From NCBI RefSeq assembly GCF_013367775.1, contig NZ_CP055157.1, forward strand, positions 1,116,001 to 1,180,000: a stretch of DNA of 64,000 nucleotides, given 5' to 3'. The translations under genes were made by a program, and so were the position numbers. The DNA is from Microbulbifer sp. YPW1 (lineage in GTDB: Bacteria; Pseudomonadota; Gammaproteobacteria; Pseudomonadales; Cellvibrionaceae). Position 1 is the stretch's first letter; the number at the start of each line of letters is the position of its first letter. The notes under the pieces were generated by a model. The model was given only the letters and a program-made list of their open reading frames with translations. It ran no database searches and was not told where the DNA came from. This document shows positions 28,359-37,672 of the stretch, in pieces.

Positions 28359-29552
28359 ATGGATCTGACGCCCCGCAAAGATTATTTCGGCGATTTCGAC
28401 CCAAGCCGCGTTCCCACGCCCTGTTTCGTGGTGGACGAGATTGCCCTGCGCGACAATCTCGAAGTACTGGCGGATGTGCAGAAGCGCAGCGGTGCAAAAG
28501 TGCTGGCGGCGCTCAAGGCATTTTCCATGTTCAGTGTCGGTCACATCGTTGCCGAATACCTTTCCGGCACCTGTGCCAGTGGGATTAACGAGGCAAAACT
28601 CGGTTTCGAGGAGTACGGAGGAAAAGACCTCGGTAAAGAGGTCCATGTATTCAGTGCCGGTTATAAGGAACAGGAGCTGAAAGAAATCCTGGGCTTCGCA
28701 CACCATGTGATTTTCAATTCATTTTCACAGTGGAAGCGTTACAAACAGACCTGTCTGGATGCGCAGAAGAAACGTCCGGAACTACGATTTGGCCTGCGTA
28801 TTAATCCCGAGCACTCCGAGGGGCACACCGCAATTTACGATCCCTGCGCACCCTGTTCGCGTCTGGGTATCGTGCGCTCGCTGTTTGAAGGCGAAGACCT
28901 GACGGGTATCAGCGGCCTGCACTTTCACACCCTGTGTGAGCAGGATTTCAAACCTCTTGAACGCACGATCAAAGCAGTAGAAGAAAAGTTCGGCGACCTG
29001 ATTCCACAGCTGGAGTGGATCAATTTTGGTGGTGGCCACCATATCACCCGCTGCGACTATCAGGTGGAAGAGCTTATTACCGCGGTGAAGGCGTTTTCCG
29101 AGAAACACGATGTTCAGGTGTATCTCGAGCCGGGCGAGGCGGTTGCACTCTTTTGCGGTGTACTCGTGGGCGAAGTAGTTGACCTGACATGGAACGGAAA
29201 GCAGCAGGCAATTCTGGATGTATCCGCCACCTGCCACATGCCGGACGTAATCGAGATGCCGTATCGCCCGGAGATCACCGGTGCCTCGCTACCGGAAGAG
29301 CTGCCCCATACCTATCAGCTTGGCGGGCAGAGCTGTCTGGCAGGCGACAGGATTGGCGAATACAGCTTTCCCGAGCCGCTGCATATCGGTGATCGGATTG
29401 TGTTTGAGGAAATGGCCTATTACACCATGGTCAAAACCAACACATTCAACGGGATTCCACTGCCTTCGATTGCGTTGTGGAATTCTGATAGCGACGAGCT
29501 TCGGCTCGTAAAAGAGTTTGGCTATGAGGACTTCAAGAATCGGCTTTCTTGA
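28359..29552 (+). CDS. nspC: Carboxynorspermidine decarboxylase
   Basis: NspC removes CO2 from carboxyspermidine/carboxynorspermidine, giving spermidine or norspermidine. The 397-residue, PLP-dependent fold III enzyme begins TPCFVVDE and carries the PLP Lys in VLAALKAFSMFSV, INFGGGHHITRCDY and the active-site Cys region GQSCLAGDRIGEY. ATG 28359 has only a weak ribosome-binding site and lies in an AT-rich gap downstream of the hairpin at 28304-28331. With the preceding dehydrogenase it forms the alternative spermidine route used instead of SpeD/SpeE. Confidence 0.95.
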   Translation: MDLTPRKDYFGDFDPSRVPTPCFVVDEIALRDNLEVLADVQKRSGAKVLAALKAFSMFSVGHIVAEYLSGTCASGINEAKLGFEEYGGKDLGKEVHVFSAGYKEQELKEILGFAHHVIFNSFSQWKRYKQTCLDAQKKRPELRFGLRINPEHSEGHTAIYDPCAPCSRLGIVRSLFEGEDLTGISGLHFHTLCEQDFKPLERTIKAVEEKFGDLIPQLEWINFGGGHHITRCDYQVEELITAVKAFSEKHDVQVYLEPGEAVALFCGVLVGEVVDLTWNGKQQAILDVSATCHMPDVIEMPYRPEITGASLPEELPHTYQLGGQSCLAGDRIGEYSFPEPLHIGDRIVFEEMAYYTMVKTNTFNGIPLPSIALWNSDSDELRLVKEFGYEDFKNRLS

Positions 29553-29678
29553 TTCTATCTTAGCCCGCCGCCTATCGCTCGAATCGAGTCCGGTGCTTCC
29601 CCTTAACGTTTACTCCACGTACTTTGTTAGAACGCTTGCTTAAACGATTGAAACTACGAAGTACATAAATCCAATGCT

Positions 29679-29795
29679 AAGGCGGAGTGCCGGGTGCGGG
29701 TTTTCAGGAGCGTCGCAAACAGGATGTTTGCGCCGCAGCGCCCAGGGATGGGTTCACAGCGGTCCTGAAAACCCGCACCCGGTGCTCCGCCGCCA
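29679..29795 (+). repeat. Dispersed palindromic element, copy 3 (type B)
   Basis: The 29-bp arms (29681-29709 and 29763-29791) differ only at two adjacent positions, both G.U on the plus strand. Inside are CGCAAACA-GGA-TGTTTGCG as nested stem and a 26-base linker with CCCAGGGATGGG, which ends TTCACAGCGG as in copies 1 and 4. The tail GTGCTCCGCCGCCA fits the family tail. It lies 127 bases after nspC and 47 bases before speB, so it is probably in the speB leader or an nspC trailer. Confidence 0.9.
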
Positions 29796-29842
29796 CAGAA
29801 GGTTAACCGAGGCCACCCAGAGCCGACCTCAGAGCTAGAATC

Positions 29843-30721
29843 ATGCATACAGAAGACCCCAACATTTTCCTCGGCTCCGAAATCGAGCAGCCCCAGCCCG
29901 AGGACGCCCTGTTCCATATTATCCCGATCCCCTACGAGGAAACCGTCTCCTACGGCGGCGGCACCGGCAAGGGGCCGTCATCCATCATCGAAGCGTCCCA
30001 CCAGCTGGAAACCTTCGACAACTTCTCCACCCCCTGCGACCTCGGCATCTACACCCGGGAAGCCGTAGACGTGACCGGGCCGGCCGAACAGGTGATGGAC
30101 AATATCGCCAACGCCACCCGCGAAGTGCTCACTCTGGGGAAAATGCCCGTGGGTATCGGCGGTGAACACTCCGTCACCTGGGGCATCATCAAAGGCTACC
30201 TGGATGCCGGCTATACCGACTTTGGCGTAGTGCAGATCGACGCCCACGCCGACCTGCGCGACCGTTACGAAGGGCACAAGCACAGCCACGCCAGCGTCAT
30301 GCGTCTGGTGTGCGAGGCCGGCGTGCCCCTCTACCAGCTGGGTATCCGCGCCTACTGTGAAGAAGAGATGGAAGCGCGCCGCGAGTACAACGTGCGCTAT
30401 ATGGATGCCCACCAGCTGGTGCCCAACCAGGTACAGTCCATCCAGTTGCCGGACGACTTCCCCAGACAGGTGTTTTTTACCCTGGATATCGATGGCATGG
30501 ACCCGTCGGTCTTCCCCTCCACCGGCACCCCGGTACCCGGCGGTCTCGGCTGGTACCAGACCCTCAACCTGTTCGAGTCCGTGGCAAAGCAGCGGGAAAT
30601 CATCGGCTTCGACCTGTTGGAATTTGCGCCCATCGAGGGCTTCCACGCCTACGAATTTGGCGCCGCGCAGCTGCTCTACAAACTGATGGGCATCGTGCAG
30701 CGCAACCGTCACCCCGAGTAG
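29843..30721 (+). CDS. speB: Agmatinase
   Basis: This 292-residue ureohydrolase converts agmatine to putrescine and urea. The binuclear Mn motifs are all present: GGEHSVTWG, DAHADLRDRYEG and DIDGMDPSVFPSTGTPVPGG. The short length and absence of an arginase specificity loop, together with speA upstream, support agmatinase over arginase. It completes the arginine-agmatine-putrescine part of the cluster. ATG 29843 has a weak upstream site; a palindromic element lies just before it. Confidence 0.93.
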   Translation: MHTEDPNIFLGSEIEQPQPEDALFHIIPIPYEETVSYGGGTGKGPSSIIEASHQLETFDNFSTPCDLGIYTREAVDVTGPAEQVMDNIANATREVLTLGKMPVGIGGEHSVTWGIIKGYLDAGYTDFGVVQIDAHADLRDRYEGHKHSHASVMRLVCEAGVPLYQLGIRAYCEEEMEARREYNVRYMDAHQLVPNQVQSIQLPDDFPRQVFFTLDIDGMDPSVFPSTGTPVPGGLGWYQTLNLFESVAKQREIIGFDLLEFAPIEGFHAYEFGAAQLLYKLMGIVQRNRHPE

Positions 30722-30762
30722 CGGGCGGTACAGGGGAACCACGCGCCCACTCGGGCGGCCGT

Positions 30763-30801
30763 CCAGTTATTCACAGCGGCCCGCAGTCTGTGGATAACTG
30801 G
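30763..30801. promoter_or_regulatory. Inverted pair of perfect DnaA boxes
   Basis: TTATTCACA (30767-30775) and, on the other strand, TTATCCACA (30797-30789) both fit the DnaA box consensus TTATNCACA. They sit within a near-perfect 14-bp inverted repeat (30763-30776 and 30788-30801, one mismatch). The pair lies in the 189-base gap between speB and the Tyr-rich protein gene, 110-145 bases before the latter. No T tract follows, so it is not a plain terminator. Confidence 0.6.
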
Positions 30802-30910
30802 CGCGACGAGCTGACAATTCTTAACGGTAAATCGCGGTCATTGCGTAGCGCAGATCGATGATTACGGTTATTATTTGCACAGATAGTAAGTACTCGCTCG
30901 CGGGGGATCA

Positions 30911-31573
30911 ATGAGAAACACGGTCAAACTCCTTTTATTCAGCACAGGTCTCGCTGCACTGCTGTCCTTTGCATTTGCAGCTCCGGCTGACGCGCATTCG
31001 GGGCATCGCGGTCACCATCACGGCCACAAACCTGTATATCGCCACGGATACCGTCATGGCTACCGCCACCGTGGCTACTGGGGACCGCGCTTCCATGGGC
31101 CGCGTATCGGCATCGGCTTCACCGTACCCATTCTACCTGCCGGCTATATGACCATGGCTGTGGGTGGTAACCCGTATTACTACCACGGTGGCTATTACTA
31201 CCGCCCGGCGCCCACCGGCTACGTGGTTGTGGAGGCTCCCCTGGGTGCCGCAGTACTCACCCTGCCGGCCAGTGCAGTGCGCGTGCAGATCGGCGGGTTC
31301 ACCTATTACCAGTACGGCAACTCCTACTACCAGTGGCAGCCGCGGGCAAACCGCTATGTGGTGGTGCCGCCGCCGGCTAATACCGTGGTGGCGAGTGCCC
31401 CCGTGGTCGGAGCAACCCAGCCGGCCTATGCCCCCGGCCAGGTAGTCAATGAACTGCCCGCCGGCTACACCGCTGAAGTGATCAACGGCATCCAGTACTA
31501 CCGCTACGGCGGCCACTACTTTATGCCCACCCAGCGCGACGGCCGTGAAGTGTACGTAGTAGTTCAGGTGTAA
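30911..31573 (+). CDS. Exported Tyr-rich protein with three repeats (DUF6515-like)
   Basis: The 220-residue protein has a signal peptide (about 1-27, ending PADA), a His/Gly/Tyr-rich stretch (HSGHRGHHHGHKPVYRHGYR) and three repeats of about 40-45 residues. These begin LPAGYMTMAVGGNPYYYHGG, LPASAVRVQIGGFTYYQYGN and LPAGYTAEVINGIQYYRYGG, each ending YVVV. Two copies of the same module are in the protein at 23998. Likely periplasmic or surface exposed; function unknown. GGGGGA before ATG 30911 supports the start. Confidence 0.72.
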   Translation: MRNTVKLLLFSTGLAALLSFAFAAPADAHSGHRGHHHGHKPVYRHGYRHGYRHRGYWGPRFHGPRIGIGFTVPILPAGYMTMAVGGNPYYYHGGYYYRPAPTGYVVVEAPLGAAVLTLPASAVRVQIGGFTYYQYGNSYYQWQPRANRYVVVPPPANTVVASAPVVGATQPAYAPGQVVNELPAGYTAEVINGIQYYRYGGHYFMPTQRDGREVYVVVQV

Positions 31574-31590
31574 ACGTTCAGGTATAAGAC

Positions 31591-32697
31591 CTATACCGGC
31601 TCGGCGATCAGTCCGTGAAAGCGGGCGAAGTCGCCGAGCGCCTTGCTGAACCCTGTCTCCAGGCCGCTTGTGGGCGGCTCCCGCCAGTGCAGCGCCTTGA
31701 TCCGCAATACGCCGGCAGCGCGATCCGCTTTCAAATCCACCACCCCGACAAACCGATCCCGGTAAAGAATCGGCAGACAGAAGTAGCCGAAGCGACGCTT
31801 TGCCTCGGGCACGTAGCACTCCAGCTGGTATTCAAAATCAAACAGGCGCTTCAGTCTTTTGCGCTGTAATACCACCGGATCAAATGGTGACAGCAAGCGC
31901 ACCATACGCCGCGGCGTCGGCACATCCGCCTTCCGGTCCACTGCCAGGATCAACTCATCGCCAGCGGGGACAAGCTCACCGCTTTTCAGCATTGCCGCCA
32001 CCGCGCTCTTTACCAGCTCCTTGTCCGGACGACGCAGGTAGTGCATTTCCTCTACCCGTCCCACACCGTGCGCACGCAGGAATCCCCGTACCAGCTGTTC
32101 GCCGTATTCCCGTTCAGTCGCGGTGGAGACCGCCACGCCAGATGGCAACAACCGTTCCGGCAGATCGAATACCTTCTGAAATCCCTCGCGGCGGCTGACC
32201 ATCAGCTCGCCTTCATGGAACAACTGCTCCAGTGCCTTTTTCTCATCCGACCATGTCCACCAGCCGCCCTTGGCGCGCACGAAATCACTGGCGGTGAGCG
32301 GTCCCTCGGCGCGGATACGATCGAGCACAAAGCGGCAAAGCCGGTGATTTTTTTCAAACCAGTGTTTCTGACCTTCGCGGATTCTGTCCATGCGAACCCG
32401 CGCGAACCGGTAGTGATTCATCGGCAGGTAGGCAGCCGCGTGAGACCAGTATTCGAAGACCTGTCGCGCCTGCTCTGCATCCGCCAGCTGCGCCTCGCGG
32501 TATCCCGGCAGGCGGGTGAATAATTGATGGTGATGGGCGCGGGTGATGACCTGTATGGCGTCCAGCTGTAACGCGCCAAGATGTTCCACCAGGCCGGCCA
32601 CATCTCCCGTCCAGGGGTGTTGTACCTGTTGGCGTGACAGCACCAGTGCGCGGATAAAATCCGCTGGCAGCGGCTTCGCTTTGGTATAGGCTTTCAA
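31591..32697 (-). CDS. YcaQ/AlkX-like DNA glycosylase (winged-helix family)
   Basis: The protein belongs to the YcaQ (HTH_42) family of helix-turn-helix glycosylases that unhook interstrand crosslinks or remove bulky alkyl adducts. The QxD-type catalytic motif, seen as LGALQLDAIQVI, is present about 30 residues in. Other family features are YWSHAAAYLPMNHYRF, MVRLLSPFDPVVLQRKR and the C-terminal GVVDLKADRAAGVL. I choose TTG 32697 (GGAAG nine bases upstream), giving 368 residues and starting just before the conserved domain; a GTG at 32790 would add 31 unlikely residues. It is divergent from the cyclase gene. Confidence 0.8.
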   Translation of the reverse strand: MKAYTKAKPLPADFIRALVLSRQQVQHPWTGDVAGLVEHLGALQLDAIQVITRAHHHQLFTRLPGYREAQLADAEQARQVFEYWSHAAAYLPMNHYRFARVRMDRIREGQKHWFEKNHRLCRFVLDRIRAEGPLTASDFVRAKGGWWTWSDEKKALEQLFHEGELMVSRREGFQKVFDLPERLLPSGVAVSTATEREYGEQLVRGFLRAHGVGRVEEMHYLRRPDKELVKSAVAAMLKSGELVPAGDELILAVDRKADVPTPRRMVRLLSPFDPVVLQRKRLKRLFDFEYQLECYVPEAKRRFGYFCLPILYRDRFVGVVDLKADRAAGVLRIKALHWREPPTSGLETGFSKALGDFARFHGLIAEPV

Positions 32698-32832
32698 GTA
32701 TCGAGGCTTCCGTGAATGGCGGGTTTGCGCGGAAGCCCGCCTTGCTTCCGGCGGACTACTATCCGCCGCTGGGCGCCCGGGTTCAAGCACCTGCCACCGA
32801 ATACGCAGTGCGCAGAAAACAGGGAGGTTTTC

Positions 32833-33648
32833 ATGCCTGCTTTGCCACGCCTACTGCAAACAGTGTCACTGTTAATGCTCTTGCTCGGATGGAATATCCC
32901 CGCACAGGCGCAGCCGGAACTGTTTGGCAACGGACGCTGGGTGGATCTCTCCCACGACTTTGCCGACGACACCATTTACTGGCCCACCGCGGACAAGTTT
33001 GCCAAGTCCACGGTTTTCGACGGTGAAACCGACAAGGGATATTTCTACTCCGCCTATAACCTCGCAGCAGCGGAACACGGCGGCACCCATGTGGACGCGC
33101 CGGTACATTTTGCTCGCGGCAGGCTCAGCGTGGACAAGCTGCCACTGGAACAGTTGATCGGTTCCGCAATCGTGATCCGCGTGGCGGACCGCATCGGCAA
33201 AAATCGCAATTACCTGATTTCCATTGCGGATATTGAGCGCTGGGAAAAAAAGTACGGGGAAATTCCCGCCCACAGTATCGTGCTGCTGGATACCGGTAGT
33301 GCCCGTTACTGGCCGGATCCGGTGAAATATATGGGCACCGCGGAACGGGGCGAGGCGGCAGTGGAGAAATTGCAGTTCCCCGGACTGGCCCCAGAGGCCG
33401 CAAAATTCCTTGCTGAAAAACGCAAGATCAAGGCCGTGGGGCTGGACACACCGAGCATTGATTACGGCGCTTCGCGCCTGTTCAAAACCCACCGGATACT
33501 GTTCCGGCACAATATCCCGGCGCTGGAGAATGTAGCAAACCTGGAGGCACTGCCGGACCGGGGATTTACCGTGATCGCACTGCCGATGAAGATCCGCGGT
33601 GGCAGCGGCGGTCCCACCCGCGTAGTGGCATTTTTGCCGGAAGGCTGA
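32833..33648 (+). CDS. Exported cyclase-family (kynurenine formamidase-like) hydrolase
   Basis: The 271-residue protein has a signal peptide (about 1-26, ending AQAQ) and the Cyclase (PF04199) fold with metal motif HGGTHVDAPVHF and later VGLDTPSID. Family members include kynurenine formamidase and isatin hydrolase, mostly Mn/Zn-dependent ring-amide or ester hydrolases; an exported one may act on external aromatics. Start ATG 32833 is fixed by GGGAGG five bases upstream; the longer open frame from 32716 is implausible. The leader before it contains two small GC-rich hairpins (near 32716-32741 and 32750-32768). Confidence 0.85.
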   Translation: MPALPRLLQTVSLLMLLLGWNIPAQAQPELFGNGRWVDLSHDFADDTIYWPTADKFAKSTVFDGETDKGYFYSAYNLAAAEHGGTHVDAPVHFARGRLSVDKLPLEQLIGSAIVIRVADRIGKNRNYLISIADIERWEKKYGEIPAHSIVLLDTGSARYWPDPVKYMGTAERGEAAVEKLQFPGLAPEAAKFLAEKRKIKAVGLDTPSIDYGASRLFKTHRILFRHNIPALENVANLEALPDRGFTVIALPMKIRGGSGGPTRVVAFLPEG

Positions 33649-33691
33649 GCTTACTGTCAGCGCCAGCAACTGGATATAAAAGGGGAATAAT

Positions 33692-35266
33692 TCAGGCGGG
33701 ATCCGATCCCGTTGCCACGTGCAGGTTGCTGAATTCCGGCTGTGCAGCGGCGCCCATGACCGACCGGGCAAGATTGAGATACAACACCTGATAAGTCGCC
33801 GGCAGTCCCGAGTCGGTGCGTTTTGCTTCGTAGGCCTCGGTCAATTGGCGCAGGCGCGCCCGACTGAGCAAACCCTTGCCCGCAGCGCGGTTCACGTTGT
33901 GCGCGCCGATACTCTTCAGCTCCTGCATCAACGTGGATACCGTATCGAAGTGCAGTACCCGCTGCTCTATATGCAACAGGCCGCCCAACTGATTGCTCGC
34001 GCAGGCCTGTTGCCAATTACTGGCGGGCAGAAAACGGTTCACGTGCATATCCCCATCCACCGCGGACCAGCTGTCCTCAAGTTCCTGCAGTGTGCCCGGG
34101 ACCAGAGTGGAAATCAGCACCCGCGCGTCGTCGGCAAGAATACGCTGTATCTCGGCAAACAGCTGCGGCAGCTTGTAGCACCACTGCAACGCGAAACTGG
34201 AAAACACCAGGTCGATACAGCCATCCTGCAGCGGTAACTGTTCTGCATCGGCCGCAATATATGCGTTGGCCTGGGGGCGGTTTTCCCGCGCGAACGCGAG
34301 CATGGCCGGCGCAATGTCCAGGGCAATGATTTCCGCATCCGGGAAGCGCTTGCGCAACAGGGCGCTGCCGTAACCGGTGCCACTACCGAGATCGAGAATT
34401 CGCTTCGGCTTACACTGCCCGTCAAAGCGATTTAGCAGCGCGCGACATACCGCGCGCTGCAAATGCGCCGCGGCGTCATAGCTGTGGGCTGCGCGCCCGA
34501 ATGCCCGGGCTACCGCGGATTTATCCAGCGGGACAGATTCGCCTTCGTCGAGCACACCTTTAACCAGCGCTGCCACTTCCGCCGGGCGGCTCAGGTGCGG
34601 GCAATGCCCCGCGCCTTGCACCATGGTTACCGGACACTTCAGGTTGCGCAGCTGTTGTGCGGCGGCAGCCGGCACCAGTGCATCCTGTTCGCCGAAGATA
34701 TGTAATGCGGGTATTTCCAGTGCCGGCAGCAGATGACGATTGTCGAGCTCTCCCAGACAGGTCAGCGAGCGATTCCAGCTCAGCGGAAATTCGGTGGGCT
34801 GCCAGCTTTTCAGGGTTTTCAGAAGGCCGCGCATTTCGCTATCGCCGCGCGCCTCCAGTCCGCAGAAGCGCTGCCAGTTTTTTTCCGGTTGCTGTTGCTG
34901 CGCTACACAGAAATTTTCAAATACGGCTTGCGGCATGCCGGGCCACTGGTCGCGCTCGCTGAAACTGGCGTTCGCGGCGATGGTCACTAGCGCGCGCACT
35001 TTGCGCGAGCGCGCGGCCAGTTGCACCGCCAGCATTCCGCCCAGGGACCAGCCCATTAGCAGGCAGTCTTCCGGCAACTGCGCCTCGAGCTCTGCCACAA
35101 GCTGTTCGGTCTGCGGCCACGGTTGTGCCGCGCGCACGCCGAAACCCGGCAGGTCGATACAGTGCACCGCTTGCGCCATTGTGCCCATGGCTTCAAGCAG
35201 CGGCTGCCAGCAGCGGGAGTCCCCTCCCCAGCCGTGTATCAGCGCGATATTCCGGATTGCATTCAT
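33692..35266 (-). CDS. bioHC: Bifunctional biotin synthesis protein BioHC
   Basis: Two biotin enzymes are fused in 524 residues. Residues 1-240 are BioH, a carboxylesterase that frees pimeloyl-ACP from its methyl ester, with nucleophile Ser74 in GWSLGG, Asp in FGEQDALVP and His in GAGHCPHL. Residues 245-524 are BioC, the SAM-dependent malonyl-ACP methyltransferase, with SAM loop ILDLGSGTGYGS and DLVFSSFALQWC. The start codon overlaps the bioF stop by four bases (ATGA), so it is translationally coupled. BioHC fusions are recorded from Saccharophagus and Teredinibacter. The fused enzymes start and end the same methyl-masked pimelate route. No bioD follows. Confidence 0.95.
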   Translation of the reverse strand: MNAIRNIALIHGWGGDSRCWQPLLEAMGTMAQAVHCIDLPGFGVRAAQPWPQTEQLVAELEAQLPEDCLLMGWSLGGMLAVQLAARSRKVRALVTIAANASFSERDQWPGMPQAVFENFCVAQQQQPEKNWQRFCGLEARGDSEMRGLLKTLKSWQPTEFPLSWNRSLTCLGELDNRHLLPALEIPALHIFGEQDALVPAAAAQQLRNLKCPVTMVQGAGHCPHLSRPAEVAALVKGVLDEGESVPLDKSAVARAFGRAAHSYDAAAHLQRAVCRALLNRFDGQCKPKRILDLGSGTGYGSALLRKRFPDAEIIALDIAPAMLAFARENRPQANAYIAADAEQLPLQDGCIDLVFSSFALQWCYKLPQLFAEIQRILADDARVLISTLVPGTLQELEDSWSAVDGDMHVNRFLPASNWQQACASNQLGGLLHIEQRVLHFDTVSTLMQELKSIGAHNVNRAAGKGLLSRARLRQLTEAYEAKRTDSGLPATYQVLYLNLARSVMGAAAQPEFSNLHVATGSDPA

Positions 35267-36465
35267 GCGGGCAACTCCACGCTTTCGAGTGCCGCCACCA
35301 GCGCAGCCAGCAATGCATCAATCTGGGGTTCCGAGTGCGCCGCTGAAAGCGTGATCCGCAAACGCGCGGTGCCCGCCGGCACCGTGGGTGGGCGTATGGC
35401 GCCGACCAGAAACCCCGCCTGTCGCAACCGCTCCGCAACCAGCAGCACGGTCTTTTCGCAGCCGAGCACCAGCGGTTGAATTCCGCTAGTGGAGTCTTCC
35501 AGAGACAGGCCAAGTGTTGTCGCGCGCACGCGAAAATAGGCAATGCGCTCGTTCAGGGTCTGCTGCAGCGGCAGTTCCTGCATCAGTTCCAGTGCGCGCA
35601 GGCTGCCCGCCGCCACTGCCGGCGGCATGCCAGTGGTGTACACGTAGGTGCGGGCAAACTGGGCCAGGTAATCGATCAGTTCGCGGGAACCGGCAACAAA
35701 GGCGCCGCCATTGCCCGCCGACTTGCCGAGCGTGCCCATCACCACCGGCGCGGCATCCTGATCCAGCCCGGCGGCGGCAACGCTGCCGGCACAGGGGAAT
35801 TGCACACTGCCCATGGCGCCAAACCCGTGGGCTTCGTCCACCATCAACCAGGCGTCGTAGGTCTCGCACAGGCCAGCCATTTCTGCGAGGGGCGCCGTGT
35901 CACCGTCCATACTGTAGACCCCGTCCACCGCGAGCAGGATTTTTCCGCCGTCACCACACTGTGAACGGGCGCGCTGCAACTGTCGCTCCAGGGCATCGAG
36001 GTCGTTGTGGGCAAAGCGCAGATACTGCGCGCCGCACAGGCGGCCGCCATCGATCAGTGATGCGTGATTCAACCGATCCTGCACCACAAAATCACCGCGC
36101 CCCACCAGGGCACCGATTACCCCCACATTGGCCATATAGCCACTGCCAAACAACAGCGCCGCTTCGCGGCCGGTGAGCTCGGCAATTTTCTGCTGCAGTT
36201 GCTGGTGGATCTCTAGGTGGCCATTCACCAGGTGGGAGGCGGTGGCACCGGCACCGAGCTCGGCGCCGCGCTGCTGCGCACGGATGACCTCCGGGTGCGC
36301 TGCGAGCCCCAGGTAGTCGTTGCTGCTGAAGGTAATCAGTTCACGGCCATCCACCACCGCGGCCGGATTGGGTGCCGCGGCGAGGATCTTGTGCTCGCGA
36401 TACAGCTGCTGCGCCCGACGCTCGTCGAGGCGCTGCTGTACGTAGGATTGGAGACTCGTGGTCAA
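35263..36465 (-). CDS. bioF: 8-amino-7-oxononanoate synthase
   Basis: BioF condenses pimeloyl-ACP with alanine using PLP. The 400-residue protein has TFSSNDYLGLAAHPEV, the Gly-rich LLFGSGYMANVGVIGAL, DEAHGFGAMG and the PLP Lys in GTLGKSAGNGGAF. The start appears to be TTG 36465, 15 bases after the bioB stop, with weak ribosome-binding sequence; no ATG or GTG lies close, so translation may depend on coupling to bioB. Middle gene of the bioB-bioF-bioHC operon. Confidence 0.95.
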   Translation of the reverse strand: MTTSLQSYVQQRLDERRAQQLYREHKILAAAPNPAAVVDGRELITFSSNDYLGLAAHPEVIRAQQRGAELGAGATASHLVNGHLEIHQQLQQKIAELTGREAALLFGSGYMANVGVIGALVGRGDFVVQDRLNHASLIDGGRLCGAQYLRFAHNDLDALERQLQRARSQCGDGGKILLAVDGVYSMDGDTAPLAEMAGLCETYDAWLMVDEAHGFGAMGSVQFPCAGSVAAAGLDQDAAPVVMGTLGKSAGNGGAFVAGSRELIDYLAQFARTYVYTTGMPPAVAAGSLRALELMQELPLQQTLNERIAYFRVRATTLGLSLEDSTSGIQPLVLGCEKTVLLVAERLRQAGFLVGAIRPPTVPAGTARLRITLSAAHSEPQIDALLAALVAALESVELPA

Positions 36466-36480
36466 AACCGCTGACCGGGG

Positions 36481-37566
36481 TTACGCCTTGGCGGCGTCGT
36501 AAAAGAAGGGATCGTTCTGCTGCTCGGTGATCTGCGCCTGCAGGTCCGCCTCTACCGAAGCTTCGTCCTGGTACTGCTGGTATTCCTCCGGCTTGATACC
36601 GAGGCGCGCAAACAACTGCATGTCCTTGTTGGCTTCCGGGTTGCCGGTGGTGAGCAGTTTTTCCCCGTAAAAAATGGAGTTGGCACCGGCGAGGAATGCG
36701 AGGGATTGCATCTCGTCGTTCATGGACTCGCGACCCGCAGACAGGCGCACATGGGATTTCGGCATCATGATGCGGGCCACGGCAATACAGCGGATAAATT
36801 CAAACGGGTCCAGGTCTTCGTTTTCTGCCAGCGGAGTACCGGCCACTTTCACCAGCATATTGATGGGCACGGATTCCGGATGGTCCGGCAGGTTTGCCAG
36901 CTGCATCAACAGCCCGGCGCGATCCTTTTCTCCTTCACCCAGACCGATGATGCCACCGGCACACACCTTCATACCCGCCGCGCGTACATTGCCGAGGGTG
37001 GTCAGGCGATCTTCATAGGTACGGGTGGTAATGATCTCGCCGTAGTATTCCGGGGAGGTATCGAGGTTGTGGTTGTAGTAGTCCAGACCGGCGTCCGCCA
37101 GGTCCTTGGCCTGCTCGTCGGTGAGCATCCCCAGGGTCATACAGGTCTCCAGGCCCAGCGCCTTGACCTCTTTAACCATCTGGGTGACATAGGGCATGTC
37201 TTTTTTCTTCGGTGAGCGCCAGGCGGCGCCCATGCAGAAGCGGGTGGCGCCACCGGCCTTGGCCGCGCGGGCTTCTTCCACCACCTTTTCCACCTTCATC
37301 AGCTTTTCGCGCTCGAGACCGGTGTCGTAGCGGGCACTCTGCGGGCAGTAGGTACAATCTTCCGGGCAGGCGCCGGTCTTGATGGAGCAGAGGGTGCTCA
37401 CCTGTACCCGGTTGGCGTCAAAGTGCTGGCGATGCACCTGCTGGGCAGTAAACAGCAGGTCATTGAACGGCAGCGCGAACAGGTCCAGGACCTGCTGGCG
37501 GCTCCAGTCATGGCGCACCTCGCCGTAAACGGAAGTGGCTTGGGGCATTTGCGGGTTGGCAGTCAC
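36481..37566 (-). CDS. bioB: Biotin synthase
   Basis: This radical-SAM enzyme inserts sulfur into dethiobiotin. The 361-residue protein has the cluster motif [12 protein letters not shown] (CxxxCxxC) and conserved [11 protein letters not shown] and [15 protein letters not shown], with [12 protein letters not shown] near the [2Fe-2S] site. I choose GTG 37566, which follows GAGGAG and gives a normal N-terminus ([15 protein letters not shown]); the open frame extends to 37731 but would read through the BirA-like operator. First gene of the bio operon. Confidence 0.96.
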   Translation of the reverse strand: MTANPQMPQATSVYGEVRHDWSRQQVLDLFALPFNDLLFTAQQVHRQHFDANRVQVSTLCSIKTGACPEDCTYCPQSARYDTGLEREKLMKVEKVVEEARAAKAGGATRFCMGAAWRSPKKKDMPYVTQMVKEVKALGLETCMTLGMLTDEQAKDLADAGLDYYNHNLDTSPEYYGEIITTRTYEDRLTTLGNVRAAGMKVCAGGIIGLGEGEKDRAGLLMQLANLPDHPESVPINMLVKVAGTPLAENEDLDPFEFIRCIAVARIMMPKSHVRLSAGRESMNDEMQSLAFLAGANSIFYGEKLLTTGNPEANKDMQLFARLGIKPEEYQQYQDEASVEADLQAQITEQQNDPFFYDAAKA

Positions 37567-37672
37567 AGGAATTACTCTCCTCGGGGGCGCGGGAACGGAT
37601 TGGTTGCGGCGCCGGGATCGGTTGTACAACCGGGTTTCCATCAAGGCAGCCAGTTTAGCGGGGGCCATTTGG

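Noticed and set aside
28359..29552. nspC read as ornithine/arginine or diaminopimelate decarboxylase
   Set aside because: Motif order and the adjacent carboxyspermidine dehydrogenase fit carboxynorspermidine decarboxylase; no lysA-type signature is seen.
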